A DNA stretch of 64,000 bases, taken from the NCBI GenBank assembly GCA_021234155.1, contig JAJEKV010000036.1:7953426-8017425 (forward strand), read 5' to 3'. How positions within the stretch are numbered: position 1 is the first letter of the stretch; each line of letters opens with the position of its first letter. This document shows positions 15,640 to 27,560 of this stretch, piece after piece. Position numbers and translations under genes: made by a program. The notes under the pieces were generated by a model. The model did no database searches and was not told where the DNA came from. It saw only the letters and a program-made list of their open reading frames with translations. Source of the DNA: Isoetes taiwanensis (Eukaryota; Streptophyta; Lycopodiopsida; Isoetales; Isoetaceae).

Positions 15640-15661
15640 TGTCTGCTACTATGGCTAAATT

Positions 15662-15853
15662 TTAGCCCAGCAACTGCCGCTGGGTGCTCCCTTGCTTAGA
15701 AATGGCCGACCAGACTGATTCCTCCAGAGGCTTCCGGAAATGCTCACTAGAGGTTAACACATACCTTTTATTATAGCTTTTCTGTTGGCCGAGATTCCTT
15801 TGCTTGCTTTTTGCATGGCTACGACAGCATCCGACCCCTTCAAATTGTTTCAT
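15662..15853 (-). CDS. hypothetical ORF, 63 codons, conserved in F1 and F1'
   Basis: The start reads MKQFEGVGCCRSHAKSKQ and the middle contains SSEHFRKPLEES. The same protein is encoded at 50262-50453. It lies just upstream of the 96-codon frame but in another frame, so both could be pieces of one older interrupted gene. Unrecognised. Confidence 0.25.
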   Translation of the reverse strand: MKQFEGVGCCRSHAKSKQRNLGQQKSYNKRYVLTSSEHFRKPLEESVWSAISKQGSTQRQLLG

Positions 15854-16109
15854 TGCTGCTAGTGGCCCAATCGGAGCGCCCTCCTGGATCTTGCTCTTCA
15901 GTACAGATTAGGTTACGAAAGTAGCCCTAAACTGATAGTGAACGAAAAAAAAATTTTATGTGCTTATCCCCATATTTTCCTTTTTTTTGTTTTAATATCC
16001 TATTGCTAGTTTTCCAAGGTCTTGTCCATGCTATCTTATGGTCACATATTATGCTTTAGTACCTATGCCCCTTGGGCATACACTTTTTTAAAAAACTGAT
16101 CCAAGTACA

Positions 16110-16340
16110 CTACCTTTGGTCATGATCCTGCTGCCTTACCATATGTCCACAAATACTTGGTCCAGGGCTCCCGGTAGTTGGTGCCTTTTCTTTGTTCCTA
16201 AGACCATGTGTTGCCCATTGCAGCTTTGCCTTTATTGCTGTATATTTAATCCAAATCCTTCCTTTGGTCTTGCTTTTCAACCTAGATTGGGTTAGTAGAT
16301 AGACTTTAAACAAATTCTGCAAACCGGAATTCATTTGCAT
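16110..16340 (-). CDS. hypothetical ORF, 76 codons, conserved in F1 and F1'
   Basis: A basic product beginning MQMNSGLQNLFKVYLL. The copy at 49775-50005 gives the same protein, despite one silent T/C difference. Both copies sit in recently duplicated DNA, so identity alone is weak evidence of coding. No family recognised. Confidence 0.2.
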   Translation of the reverse strand: MQMNSGLQNLFKVYLLTQSRLKSKTKGRIWIKYTAIKAKLQWATHGLRNKEKAPTTGSPGPSICGHMVRQQDHDQR

Positions 16341-16909
16341 GTCAACTAAATATTCTTTTTGGCTCTGCCACTAAGCTATACAGGATGATTATTAAGTCCA
16401 TAATTTTTAAGGTCCATAACCCTGGGTCAAAGTGGCTTGTGCATTGTGCCCTGCTTTACCATCCAACTGGTGAATTCTATTACCATGTGGTCCGAAAATC
16501 TTAGACATTTGGCCTATTAATAATATCCTTAGTATTTACCTTGCTGCCTTACCTTGTTGGTGTAAACCTTTGGTCCATGCCCCATTCTTTAATGGCAATT
16601 ATTTCTATTTCCCACGTCCAGTGCCAAAATGGCCAATTCCCCTGTCTCATGGTCTGATAAACTTGGACTCATTAAATTTTGTGACACTATCCCTATTAAC
16701 AAACTAGTTGCCAAACTATGCAACTATTAAAATGGTGAATTCTGTTACCCTATGGTCCTAAAAATCTTAGACTCTTGGCTTATTACTAATACCATTGGTT
16801 CTTACCTTGTAGTTTCGCAAACTTGTGGTCCAGTCCCACTGCCTCCAGTGCCAATTATTTATTCCCATTTCCTTGTGCTGCAAGACATTTAACGAGACAA
16901 ATCTCGTTT

Positions 16910-16911
<2 letters not shown>

Positions 16912-16998
<87 letters not shown>
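16912..16998. repeat. (TA)n tract, 87 bp
   Basis: Separates the 5' end of F1 (minus strand) from the 3' end of E3 (minus strand), a head-to-tail junction. Confidence 0.95.
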
Positions 16999-17000
<2 letters not shown>

Positions 17001-18907
17001 AGTTATTGTACTATGAGGGACTGTACAAATTCGACTAGAAGCCAAATGCAGTGCCATCCAACGAAGATCCTATAAAGATTTTCCTAGATTCTTCAAGACT
17101 CTAGCAAAATTTCCCTACATACCATGAGATTCCATCAATGTTCGCTTATATTCCCCAAGATCCGCGGATTATTCCTCAAGGAATTGTAGAAATTCGAGTA
17201 GAAATCAAATTTAAAGTCATGCGATGAAGATTCTATAGAGATTCTCCAAGGTTCCACCAAGATTCTCTAGATACTCAAAGATTTTATGAAGATTCCCTTA
17301 GATTCCTTTTAGATTCTTAAAAATTCTCTTGAGATTCCCCTATGTTCCCAAAGGTTATCCTAAGATTCCTCAAGATTCCATGTAGATTCTTCAAGATTTC
17401 CTTAGATTCGATGAAGATCCTCCCAGAGAACACACTTAATGTCAAAGATTCCCATAGATCCCCTGGATTCCCCCTAAATTCCCTAAAATTCCATAAACAT
17501 CCCCAAGATTCCTAAGGTTCTACAAAGATTCCCCTAGATTTTCAAAAGATTATCCAAGATTCCTTTAGATTCCCTAAGATTCTATGTAGATTCCCTTAGA
17601 TTCTATCAAGATTCCACTAGATTCTCTAAGATTCCATCAAGATTCCCCTAGATTCTCAAACAATTTTTGAAGATTCTCTTAGATTCCCCTATATTCTTTT
17701 GATTCCCATAGATTCCTTAAGATTTTCTTGACATTTCCTTGATTCCAAAGGTTATCCCAAGATTCCTCTAGATTCCTTTATATTCTTAAATATTCTCTTA
17801 AGATTCCCTTAGATTTCCAAATATTATCATAAGATTCCTCTAGATTCTCCAAGATTCCATGTAGATTCTTCTAGATTCCCTTAGATTCTATGAAGATTCC
17901 CCTGTAGAACACACTTACTGTCCAAGATTCCCCTAGATCCCTTGGAATCTCCTGCGATTCCCTAAGATTCCACAAAGATCCCCTAGATTCTTAAGGTTCT
18001 ATAAAGATTCCCCTAGATTTTCAAAGATTCGTTGAAGATTCGTTTAGATTCCCCAAGATTCTATTTAGATTCTCCTAGATTCCCATAAGTTCTATGAAGA
18101 TCCCCTTAGATCCCTAAGATTCCATCAAAATTTCCCTCGATTATTAAACCTTCTTAGATTCTCCTAGGTTCCTTTGAGATTCCCATAGATTCCTTAAGAT
18201 TCTCTTGAGATTCCCTTGATTTTTAAAGATTATCCCAAGATTCCTCTAGATTCCCCAAGTTTCTACATAGATTCTCTTAGATTCTATGAATATTCCCCAG
18301 ATTATCCAACATTGCACCGGAATGATGCCAAAGCACTACTCATTGGAAAGAACTTGATGAGAGGAATCCAACCCACGTGGGTCCCACTTTGATCCGAGAC
18401 CTCCATTGCAAGATAAAGTCGCTTGAAGGCGACGCAAAAAAGGAAGCTTCCAAGAAAGCTTCATAATTAATGACTTGCCACCTGACTATCTTTTCATTAA
18501 ATAAAGGGTGCCACCTCACCTCCTTTAATATAAAAAATTCTAATTTAATAAGAAAATAAGAAAATGAATGGCTAGGATTTCTCCTCCCCCTTTTGATCTA
18601 ATCTGGTTAAGATTGGTTGCACCAAATCCACTTTTGAGGAAGCTTCCTTGCACCTTTCTTATAAAAATCAAGGGCCATGATTTCGCCTCCCCTTTTGATC
18701 CGACGGTCCAGGGATGTGTTGCATGCCCTCATGCATGGCCATGCATGCCTCATGCATGACTTATCCATAATCCAATGGCTCACGTCGCGCCACTCAATCA
18801 ATGCCCCCAATCCGACGGTAGAGAAGCGTATTACATATTTTTAACATGTCATATACACCATGGTACATCGTTTTCAAGGCACACATAGAATAATTTTATA
18901 TATATAA

Positions 18908-18909
<2 letters not shown>
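16999..18909 (-). mobile_element. E3: complete GAATCT-tail element
   Basis: On the minus strand the order is: head, about 18306-18909 (CATGCATG cluster near 18730-18760, paired ATCAAAAGG-type boxes, a diverged hairpin near 18340); array of about 1.25 kb (17060-18305); tail (CCCTCATAGTACAATAACTTG, 16999-17035) against (TA)n. The 5' end reads TCATTATATATA after the TA tract. With E4 it is one of the few units here with both ends visible and a single head. Confidence 0.8.

Positions 18910-18951
<42 letters not shown>
18910..18951. repeat. (TA)n tract at a head-to-head junction
   Basis: 42 bp of TA flanked by mirror-image element starts: on the left, the reverse complement of TCATTATATATATAAAATTA; on the right, TCATAATATATATAAAATTA. 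The junction therefore forms a long AT-rich palindrome. Confidence 0.9.
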
Positions 18952-18953
<2 letters not shown>

Positions 18954-21900
18954 TAATATATATAAAATTACTTTGGATGCCCCCATGAAATAGATATCTA
19001 TATATTCAAATCGATCTAGGCCGTTCATTTGAAAATTGGTGAGGTGGCGAACATATAGCTATTGGATCTCCATGGGGGGCATGCATGGATATGCATGGGG
19101 GCATGCACCACATCCCCAAGCCATTGGATCAAAAGGGGAGAAGAAATCCTAGCCCTTAAATTTTTTTAGGAAGGTGCAAGGAAGGTGCCAAAAAGTGGAT
19201 TTGGTGCAGCAGATTGTAACCTTTAGATCAAAGGGTGAGGATAAATCCTAGCCCTTAACTTTTTATATTAAATTGATATATGTTTTTTTAAAGAGATGAG
19301 GTGGCACTCTCATTAATAAAAAGTTAGTGAGGTGGCAAAGCATTTATGCATGCACTTTCCAAGAAGCTTCTTTTTTAATCGCATTCAAAGGCACGTAACT
19401 TGCGGTCTGAGATCTGGATGAAGGTGGGGCTGCGCCATTGGATCCCTCTCCGCCGAGCTTTCAAATGACCGGTGCTTTGGCACTATTCCCTTGCGTTTGA
19501 GCCAACGTGATCGATTCTAAGAATCTTCTTAGAATCTTAGAACTTTACGAAATCTATGGTAATTTAAGGGAATCTAGGGGAACCTTCATGGGATCTTTAG
19601 GAATCTAGAGGAATCTCAACATAACCTTAAGGAATCTGAAGAATCTCAAGAGAATCTTTAGGATTCTTGAGAGAATGTTTGGGAATCTAGGGTAATCCTC
19701 ATAATATCTTAGGGAAGCTAAGAGAAAAACTTGGGGAATGTAGAGGAAACTTGGAATAGTCTTTGGGAATTTAGGGAATCTTAGGGACTCTGGGAACCTC
19801 AAGAGGATCTATGGGAATCTAGGGGAATCTTTATAGCATCTTAAATTAGAGAATCTAGGAGGATCTAGATAGAATCTTGGGGAATCTATATGATTCTTGA
19901 GAGAATAGTTCAAAATGTAGGGGAATCTCGATGGAATCTTTAAGAATCTAGGGGAATCTTGATGAAATCTTGGAGAACCCAAGGAAATCTTCATAGGATC
20001 TAAGGGAATCTACATTGAGTTGTGGGGAATCTAGGTGAACCTTGGGACGATCTTTGAGGATCTATGGGAATCTCGAGAGAATTTATGGAAACCTAGGGAA
20101 TCTTCATAGAATGTTTGAGAATCTAGGTGAACCTTGATAGGATCTTAGAGAATCTAGGAGAACCTACATAGAATCTTAAAAAATCTAGGGGAATCTCGAT
20201 GGAATCTTTTAGATTCTATGGGAATCTTGATGGAATCGCAATCTTCATAGTATCTAAGGGAATCTAAAGGAATCTTAATAAAATCTTTAGGAATCTAGGG
20301 GAATCTTGATGAAATCTTTGAGAAACTAGAGGAATCTTCATAGAATCGAAGGGAATCAAGAGACTATACAAAGAATCATGGAAAATCTAGGTGAATCTTG
20401 GGGCAATCTCTACGAATCTAGTGGAATTTTGAGAGGATGTAAGGATATCGAAGGGAATCTTCATAGAATATTTGAGAATCTAGGGAATCTTCTTAAGATC
20501 TTAGAGAACCTAAAAGAATCTACATAGAATCTTGGGGAATTTATGTGAATCTTGAGAAAATATTTGGGAATCTTGATGGGATCTTTGAGATTCTAGGGGA
20601 ATCTTGATAGAATCTTGGAGAACATAAGGGAATCTACATATGATCTAAAGGAATGTTCATAAAATCTGTAATAATCGAGGGGAATCCCTGGGAATCTTGA
20701 TGAAATAATGGAGAACCTAAAGGAATTTTCATAGAATCTAGGGGAATCTAAAAGAATCTTCATAAAATCTTTGGGAATCTTGATGAAATCATGGAGAATC
20801 TAGAGGAATCTATATAGAATCTTAGGGAATTCAAGATAATCTATATAGAACCATGGGGAATCTGGATGAATCTTGAGGCATCTTTAGAAATGTGGGGGTC
20901 TCGAAAGAATTTATGGGAACCTAGAGAATCTTCATAGAAATATTTGATAATTTAGGGGAATCTTGATAGAATTTTAGAGAATCTTGAAAAATATACATAG
21001 AATCTTGAGAAAACTATGTGAATCTTGAGAGAATCTAGGAGAATCTTCATGGAATCTTGGAGAACCTCAGGGATTCTTTCTATGATCTAAAGGAATCTAA
21101 AGGAATATTCATAAAATCTTTAGGAATCTAGGGGAATCTTGATGAAATCATGGAGAACCTAAAGGAATCTTTATATAAGCCAAGGGAATCCAAGAGAATC
21201 TACATAGAATCATGGGAATCTTGGGGCATCTTTGGAAATCTCGAGAGAATCTATGGTGAGAATCCAGGGAATATTGATAGAACCTTAGAGAATCTAAGAG
21301 AATCTACATAGAATCTTGGGAAGTCAATGTGAATCTTCGGAGAATCTTTGGAAATCTAAGAGAATCTAGAAGAATCTAGGGAAATCTTAATGGAATCTAA
21401 GAGAATCTTTATATGATCTGAAGGAATCTTTAAGAATCTTGATGAAATCTCATAAGAATTAAAGGAATCTTCATAGAATCTAAAGGAATCCAAGAGAATC
21501 TACATAGAATCCTGGGGAGTCTAGGTGAATCTTGAGACAATCTTTGGGAATCTAGGGCAATCTCAATAGAGTCTATGGGAATCTATGGGAATCTTAGAAA
21601 ATTCTTTGAGAATTTAGGGGAATCCAAGGGAATCTTCATAAAATCTTTGATAATATAGGGGAATCTAGGTGAATCTTTATCAAAATTAAATGAATCTAGG
21701 GAATCTACATAGAATCTTGATAATATAAGGGAATCTAGGGGAATCTTGATGGAATCTTGAAGAACGTAGGAGGATCTACATAGAAACTTGAAGAATCTAG
21801 AGAAATCTTGGGATCTCAAGATCTTAAGGAATAATGGAAAAATCTGAAGAGAATCTTAAGGAGTTTATGGAAATCTCAAGAGAATCTTTGAGAATCCAAT

Positions 21901-21988
21901 AGAATCTAAGAGATGTATCTCTGTATTTTGCTTCTAGTTGGATTTGTACAGTCCCTAACTCGTACAGGCCCTACATAGTACAAAGACT

Positions 21989-21990
<2 letters not shown>
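18951..21990 (+). mobile_element. E4: complete GAATCT-tail element with a 2.4-kb array
   Basis: The head (18951-19515) contains GGGGGCATGCATGG and GCATGCACCACATCCCC, two ATCAAAAGG / ATCAAAGGG boxes, GAGGTGGCA motifs and a diverged hairpin near 19435. The array (19515-21915) is the longest in the window and very degenerate. The tail ends in ACATAGTACAAAGACTTG at 21990, against (TA)n. Nothing else is seen in this 3-kb stretch. Confidence 0.8.

Positions 21991-22022
<32 letters not shown>
21991..22022. repeat. (TA)n tract, 32 bp
   Basis: Separates the CTTG end of E4 from the ACAATTATTTGAATC start of G2. Confidence 0.95.
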
Positions 22023-22026
<4 letters not shown>

Positions 22027-22427
22027 TATTTGAATCTAGACGCCGAGGTGTCGCCGTCTGGACGGTTTAGATTGTGAGATCCAACGGTCCTGACGAAGCC
22101 ACCTCAATCCACCCAAGCACCCCCTTATATATAAGACATCGAGGTGTCGCCGTCTCCACCGTCCATGTTTGAGATCGATGGTTTGGATCAAAAGCCCTTT
22201 CCTTTGGGGCTTTTAATCTAGACCGTCAAAAGTGCTGGATTAATGGTCAAGATTTAGCCCCGAATATTAAATGCAATAAATGCTGAGGTGGCAAGAAAAA
22301 TTAATGACCGTCAAGCAGGCCCTTATTTGATGCCTTTGATCTATACCATTAGAATTTGTGATTTAATCTGGGACGTTGGTTTATTTGAGCATTTAATCTC
22401 TTTACATTTATCCAAGGGTTACCATTA

Positions 22428-22769
22428 ATGGTCGGTACCGAAATTGTGGCATTGTTGCTCGAAAATTCGCGTGACCCAATCGATCTGTTAGGGTCATTTA
22501 CTATACGATTCGGTATTTGTTCTTTGCATTCATTGCGGCCCGTGCATACACATCTGGCGGCATCCTTATTGCATTCTAAGAATATGCAATTGGTTTCTTT
22601 TCCTCGTCTTATAGAGCTAGGCTTTGGAATCCATACAACAAAAGCCCCTCGTTCTCCACGGGGAGTGAGCCTTCTTCACGGTTTTGCCCTTTTAGCAAGT
22701 TTAGTTTGCCATGAATTCATATGCTTTCATGCCGAATCGAAGCTAAGCGTCTTAAGAATCCCTTCTTGA
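22428..22769 (+). CDS. hypothetical ORF, 113 codons, in captured DNA of G2
   Basis: Open on the plus strand just after the head; it starts MVGTEIVALLLENSRDP and later reads LIELGFGIHTTKAPRSP. An overlapping frame at 22721-23014 is also open, so this could be one exon with a frameshift. No domain is recognised. The position matches the place where captured sequence begins in G1. Confidence 0.25.
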   Translation: MVGTEIVALLLENSRDPIDLLGSFTIRFGICSLHSLRPVHTHLAASLLHSKNMQLVSFPRLIELGFGIHTTKAPRSPRGVSLLHGFALLASLVCHEFICFHAESKLSVLRIPS

Positions 22770-23449
22770 AGGGGAAGAGGTTTTGGTTGCATTCATGGTT
22801 TAGGATGATGAGTGCGAATTTCCTAATGCTTCGAGGTCGGATGCCCAAGATACGGTCTATTTCCAACGAGCATTCTCTGCATCGTCAACTTCATTTGTGT
22901 TCATCCCTCCCCAATCGCGGTGATTATGGCACAATCGTTCTCATCGGTAGTGGGCTAACCAAGCTATTATTCTTCTTACGTGCATGGAATCGGGGAAATA
23001 ATCTTCCGATTTGAAATAATCACATTTCGAGTTTTCAATGGTCGTCCAAGGTCATCGAATGGAAAAAATGTTCTGCGCTCACAAACATGAATTGATTCCG
23101 ACAGCGACCTAGGACTTGGGATTTTTACACAACGGAGACAATCGAAAAATCTGCTCATAAATATGATCCCGAACCGGGTCTTCTTGCGAACTCATTGTTT
23201 AATTCCAAGTGGGTTATTAGTTACAGAAATCGTGAATCTTCCCTGTCTCAGCGCCTCGATTCTTCATTGCTTTGATTAATCTCAAAATGTTTGCTCTCTT
23301 TCATGATCTATCTTGTATAACTTCCGGAACAATATTGGGCTTGATTTGGGGAGGATTGTGAAGGAAAATGTTATGGAATGTAATGATTACGGGACATGCC
23401 TACCATATAAATGAAAGAAAAGTAATCTACTTGTTCCAACAAATCTGCA

Positions 23450-23690
23450 GCTGAGAATATGAAACCAGATAAAGTAGCTTTGCTTTCTGCCTTGGGTGTA
23501 TGTTCTAATCAATTTGGGTAAAAAATTGCATGCTTATATTGTGAAGGTTTTATTAATGACATGGATCCATTTGTTGCAAGTCGTTGGTAAATATATATGC
23601 GAGAATGTGGTAATATTGATGATGCTCGGCAAGTTTTGATAGTGCTTCGGGTCGAGATGTAATCTTGTGGAGCTTAATGATTGCGAGGAT
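23450..23690 (+). pseudogene. pentatricopeptide-repeat (PPR) protein fragment
   Basis: The frame reads ENMKPDKVALLSALGVCSN and then hits TAA at 23519. After small frame changes the PPR signature resumes: a LHAYIVK-like stretch, GFINDMDPFVAS, CGNIDDARQV, then a GRDVILWS-like piece in another frame near 23650. Together these cover roughly two repeats of a plant PLS-type PPR protein, a family that binds organelle RNA for editing or processing. At least one stop and two frameshifts make it non-functional. Orientation matches the other pieces in G2. Confidence 0.75.
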
Positions 23691-24239
23691 AGCATCTACA
23701 CTCTTGACATTTTCTTTGAGGTATATTTCCTTCCTCATAAACTTTTTTAGAATTTTTAGGCGATTCTTATAGAAGTGATGGACTGGGGTTTGAACTCTGA
23801 GCATCCTAAGTACTCATAAGATATTCCTTGCCTTCAATCTCTACTAGGTATGCAAGATGAGACAATATATAACTCCATCTAAAATGTAGACAAAGTAATA
23901 GAGCTTTGAAGGATTTATGCCACCTATTATCGGTCGTGGATTTTCGACTTGACATTTCTTGGAGATGAGGTATGTCTCAAGATCTCCATCCGCTATGGTT
24001 GGCGATAAGATTACAAAGCTCGTTTGCATTCCTTGCATTCTAGCCGTCCTAATGCAAGAGGATATGTTGAAAAGGTTATTAACGAACCCGTAAATGATGA
24101 TAGGTGCATATTTCTGAAATAGTTATGGTGAATGTGTGAATCGGGAAAGATATATTTGCAACCCGCGGTTTTGAGCCCTGTACAATGAGCTACCACAAGT
24201 TTGCATCAAGTGTTGTAGAGATCATTGTGTCACGTGATC

Positions 24240-25200
24240 TAGTAGTTCCTCGGACAAGAGCTTTCTTTTTGGAGTTACCTCCATGTTTTTACCTATTTGG
24301 AGAATTAGAACAGCAAATGTATTTTGGCATATCTGAGACATATACAATAGGAATTTGAAAGATGTGTGCCTAGACTTATTTTTAGAGCTTCCCTTAAGCT
24401 TTCCAATGGATAATCTTGCTTGAGAAATGGATCTTGCATTTGCAAGTTATGCCCTCTGCTAGCTGGCCAAATTGTGAACATGGTCGCCTCAATTGTTGTT
24501 GGAGATTTTAAAAAGGAGGCAATGAATAAATCCATTCATTTTAATGTATATCCCCATGTTATGTATTTAATTTAGAGTAGTTACTTGGAGTTAACCTCCA
24601 TGTTTGTACTCTGCTCTAGAATTAGAACAGCAAAAGTAACCTTCATTTTTATGCTCTGCTGTAGAATTAGAACAGCAAACATATTTTGCCATATTTGACA
24701 TATATACAATAGGAATTTGAAAAATGTGTGCCTAGACTTATTTTTAGAGCTTTTCTCAAGCTTTCCAATGGATAGTCTTGCTTGCGAAATGGGTCTTGCA
24801 TTTGCAAGTTATGCCCAAATATCTGCTCGTGCAAATGTCACATAGTGGACATGGCCTTCTCCGTTGTTGGAGAATTTAAATGAGGAGGTAATAAAGTATT
24901 TGCCATTGATTTTAATGTATATCTTTGTATATCCTTGTGTTATGTATTTAGAGTAGTTACTGGGAACAATAGAGCTTTCTTTTTTGAGTGCCTCTATGTT
25001 TGTACTCTACTATAGAATTGGAACCGCAAACTATAGAATTGGAACCGCAAACGTATTTTGCCATATTTGACATATATACAATAAGAATTTGAAAGATGCA
25101 TGCCTAGACTTATTTTTAGAGCTTCTCTTAAGCTTTCCAATGGATAATCTTGCTTCAGAAACGGATCTTGCATTTGCAAGTTAGCCCAAATTTCTGCTAG
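24240..25200 (+). repeat. three tandem units of about 365 bp
   Basis: GATCTTGCATTTGCAAGTTA (with small variants) occurs near 24424, 24785 and 25157. Each copy is preceded by AGAATT(A/G)GAAC.GCAAA, CATATATACAATA, CTAGACTTATTTTTAGAGC and AAGCTTTCCAATGGATA. Spacing is about 361 and 372 bp. The third unit is shorter. It sits between the PPR fragment and the exon pair in G2. Confidence 0.85.
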
Positions 25201-25665
25201 TGTGCTGATGCCGTACAAAAAGAACAGCAAGCAATTGATGCCAACAAAGCAATTTCCATTCTCACACGCTATTCTCGCTTTCAGTCTCTACCAGGTATGC
25301 AAGATTAGGAATCAGCCTTGCTACATTAGTAAGGTATTAGCAATGAATCTGCATTTATATTCTTGCTATTATGTTCTATACCCAATCGGAACCAGCAAAC
25401 GAAATATCAATCCCTCACGTGTTATACTTTTTAGATGTTGGATTTTTTATGCCACGTATAGAACAGTTATCCTATTGCATTGCATTCTATGTATGTCAAA
25501 AAATGATTTTTTTGAATTAGAGAACCAGGATATCTAGCTTTTTATGTGTGCTATTTGTTAATATTTATTTGTAGATGGTTCCATCCCTTAGACACCGTAT
25601 GATGCCAATATGATATGGTATGGAGTATTTTGAGGAGCCTTGCTTTAATATGTGATTATTTACAG

Positions 25666-26318
25666 AGTCTGCGGTTGCAGAAAAACAGCGGAAACGGCTT
25701 GCATGTAATGAAAAGCACAGTGAAAGGAAGAGGTAAGGTTGCTTTATGAAATGATTGCATGACAGTTGACCGTTCTCTTTTAATGTTTTGCATCATGTTC
25801 TTTACGCATCAACCATCAAAAGAAAGCCCCTCCTTCTCCGGCTGCTTGTTTGTTACAGAAGATATATAGTGAAGATAGAATTGCCACATGTACATGCTTT
25901 TTTTCGTTTATTCTATGTTGATTCTAGCATGTCTTTTGCCTCGGGCTGAACTTGGATGCTAATACGGGTCCGTTTTACTTTGTCTATCTATTTATAATGC
26001 TTGCTTGGCTGCCATCATGCCATTATCTTTGAGAACTTATACTTATACAACCTCGGGTTGAAAAAGGACTAGCTAATAGAAAGCCTAAGAAAATGGATTG
26101 TATTACCTCCTGTTGTTCTCTGTTCCACTTTGCTATGGCAGCCTATACATATTGTAATATTTTTAATGCATTGCATACAAGTTCTTTTATTCATGATGGA
26201 TACATGGAGCTAGTTTGTAACATGCAGGATCCATCACTATTATAAAAAGGATTTTGAACTTGGCGGAATTCTGTGCTACTATAACACTGCTTCTTTATTG
26301 AAGTTAGAAACATGGCAA
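25666..26318 (+). pseudogene. unidentified exon pair with intact splice sites and frame
   Basis: Exon 1 (25666-25732) lies between TTTACAG and GTAAGG and reads SAVAEKQRKRLACNEKHS, continuing ERKR. Exon 2 (26228-26318) lies between CATGCAG and GTAAAT and reads IHHYYKKDFELGG, ILCYYNTASLLKLETWQ. The split codon AG|G restores Arg, so the frame runs on across a 495-bp intron. The protein is rich in Lys/Arg and then Tyr; I do not recognise it. No further exon was found with confidence on either side, so it is a captured fragment. Confidence 0.5.
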
Positions 26319-27199
26319 GTAAATTTTATGATATGAAGTTGAATCAGGATAAGACATCATATTATTTTCAGTCCTTGCTCCTCCGTGCTGAAATTTACAT
26401 TGTATGTTGTATTTCTTCAAATTGCTACTTATGGTCTACGCTGTTACCTTGTTAAGCTCCCAATGGGCATTAACTAGTAAGTGAATATTGTCTGATGCGT
26501 TGCCGCTTTGACTCCAAAAATGGCAGGCCATCCTTTTGTCCAATGAGCCAACATGAAATAAAGTATGGAATGCTTTTTTTTTTTTTTTTGGACATTTATG
26601 CCGTTGAAATCCTTTCCAGTCTTGAGCTATCAACTTTCTGCATCGGGTGAGCTTAGAATATTAGATTTTACTTCCAAACATGTGACTGAACTTCTAAAGA
26701 ATTATTTCTTTGCTCACACCTCATCCTCGTAGCAAGATTGTATGGATTTAGAAGACCATACGATTGAGTTGTTCCATTTTGAAAGGAACATAGTTGTATT
26801 TATGGCTCTCATATGTTTGTATTGTGAAAGGAATCACGTGTGTATTGCTATATTTATGGGAGATTCTCATATGTGTATTGCTCAAGAAATCATGCAAGCT
26901 TAGATATGGAGGATTCTCTAAGGATAAGCTTTTCATTTCTAATTGAGATGCTACTTTTAACTTTCCATATGATTTACGGAGCACGCCTTCATGTTTTTTG
27001 CACCCAATAATTTGCATAGAATTCGCAAGAATTTATTACACTCGATTTTTTGTATTACACCATTCTAAGTTACCACATGTATTGAGCTATTAGATGTAAT
27101 CATATGCACTCACAGTTATGTACTTGATTCAATGTAAAGTTATACATTAATGTTTGTTTAATTTTTTGAGCTAGTTCACCTGTCAATTTTAAAACTAGA

Positions 27200-27560
27200 G
27201 TTTGCAAATCCTCAAGAATCTATAGGAGTCTTTGTAGAATCGTAGGGATTTTTGAGGAGTATTGTGAAATTAAGAGAATCTAATAGAATCTTTAAGAAAA
27301 TAATAGAATATTTCTAGAATATTAAGAAACCATCTAGAGAAATTCTAACTAGAGAAATTTTAAGAGAATCTAGAGGAATCTTTTAAGAACATTAGGAAAA
27401 TATGGGAAACTCTTTTGGAGTTTTATTGAATTTTAAGGCGTTCTAAGAATCTTGGAAAATCTAATGGAATTTTCATAGAATATTGAGGAATCTTAGGAGG
27501 TTTAGGTGAATCTGATGGAATCTTAATGAAATCTCGAGATATCCAAAAAGAATCTTCATT
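27200..27560 (+). repeat. decayed GAATCT-type array inside G2
   Basis: Loosely spaced AAGAATCT, AGAGAATCTA, GGAATCTT words in the same orientation as in E elements but far more degenerate. Suggests that the G2 ancestor carried a GAATCT array, linking the G and E classes. Confidence 0.6.

Larger units (their letters stand above)
14156..16911 (-). mobile_element. F1: element with unidentified interior
   Basis: Read on the minus strand, it starts TCCAAACGAG after the TA tract ending at 16912. It ends at 14156 with the family tail (TTATAGTACAAATACTTG) against TATATA. The 5' 1.47 kb (15446-16911) recurs inverted at 49202-50666; beyond 15446 the two copies are unrelated. The 3' part, about 14156-15446, is AT-rich, with a few AGATTC-type words between 14200 and 14400 and nothing else recognisable. 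Three short open frames lie in the shared part. Confidence 0.6.

Noticed and set aside
19515-21915. Telomeric or centromeric satellite
   Set aside because: The unit is not TTTAGGG-like, copies are far too degenerate, and each array has a head and tail as part of a dispersed element.
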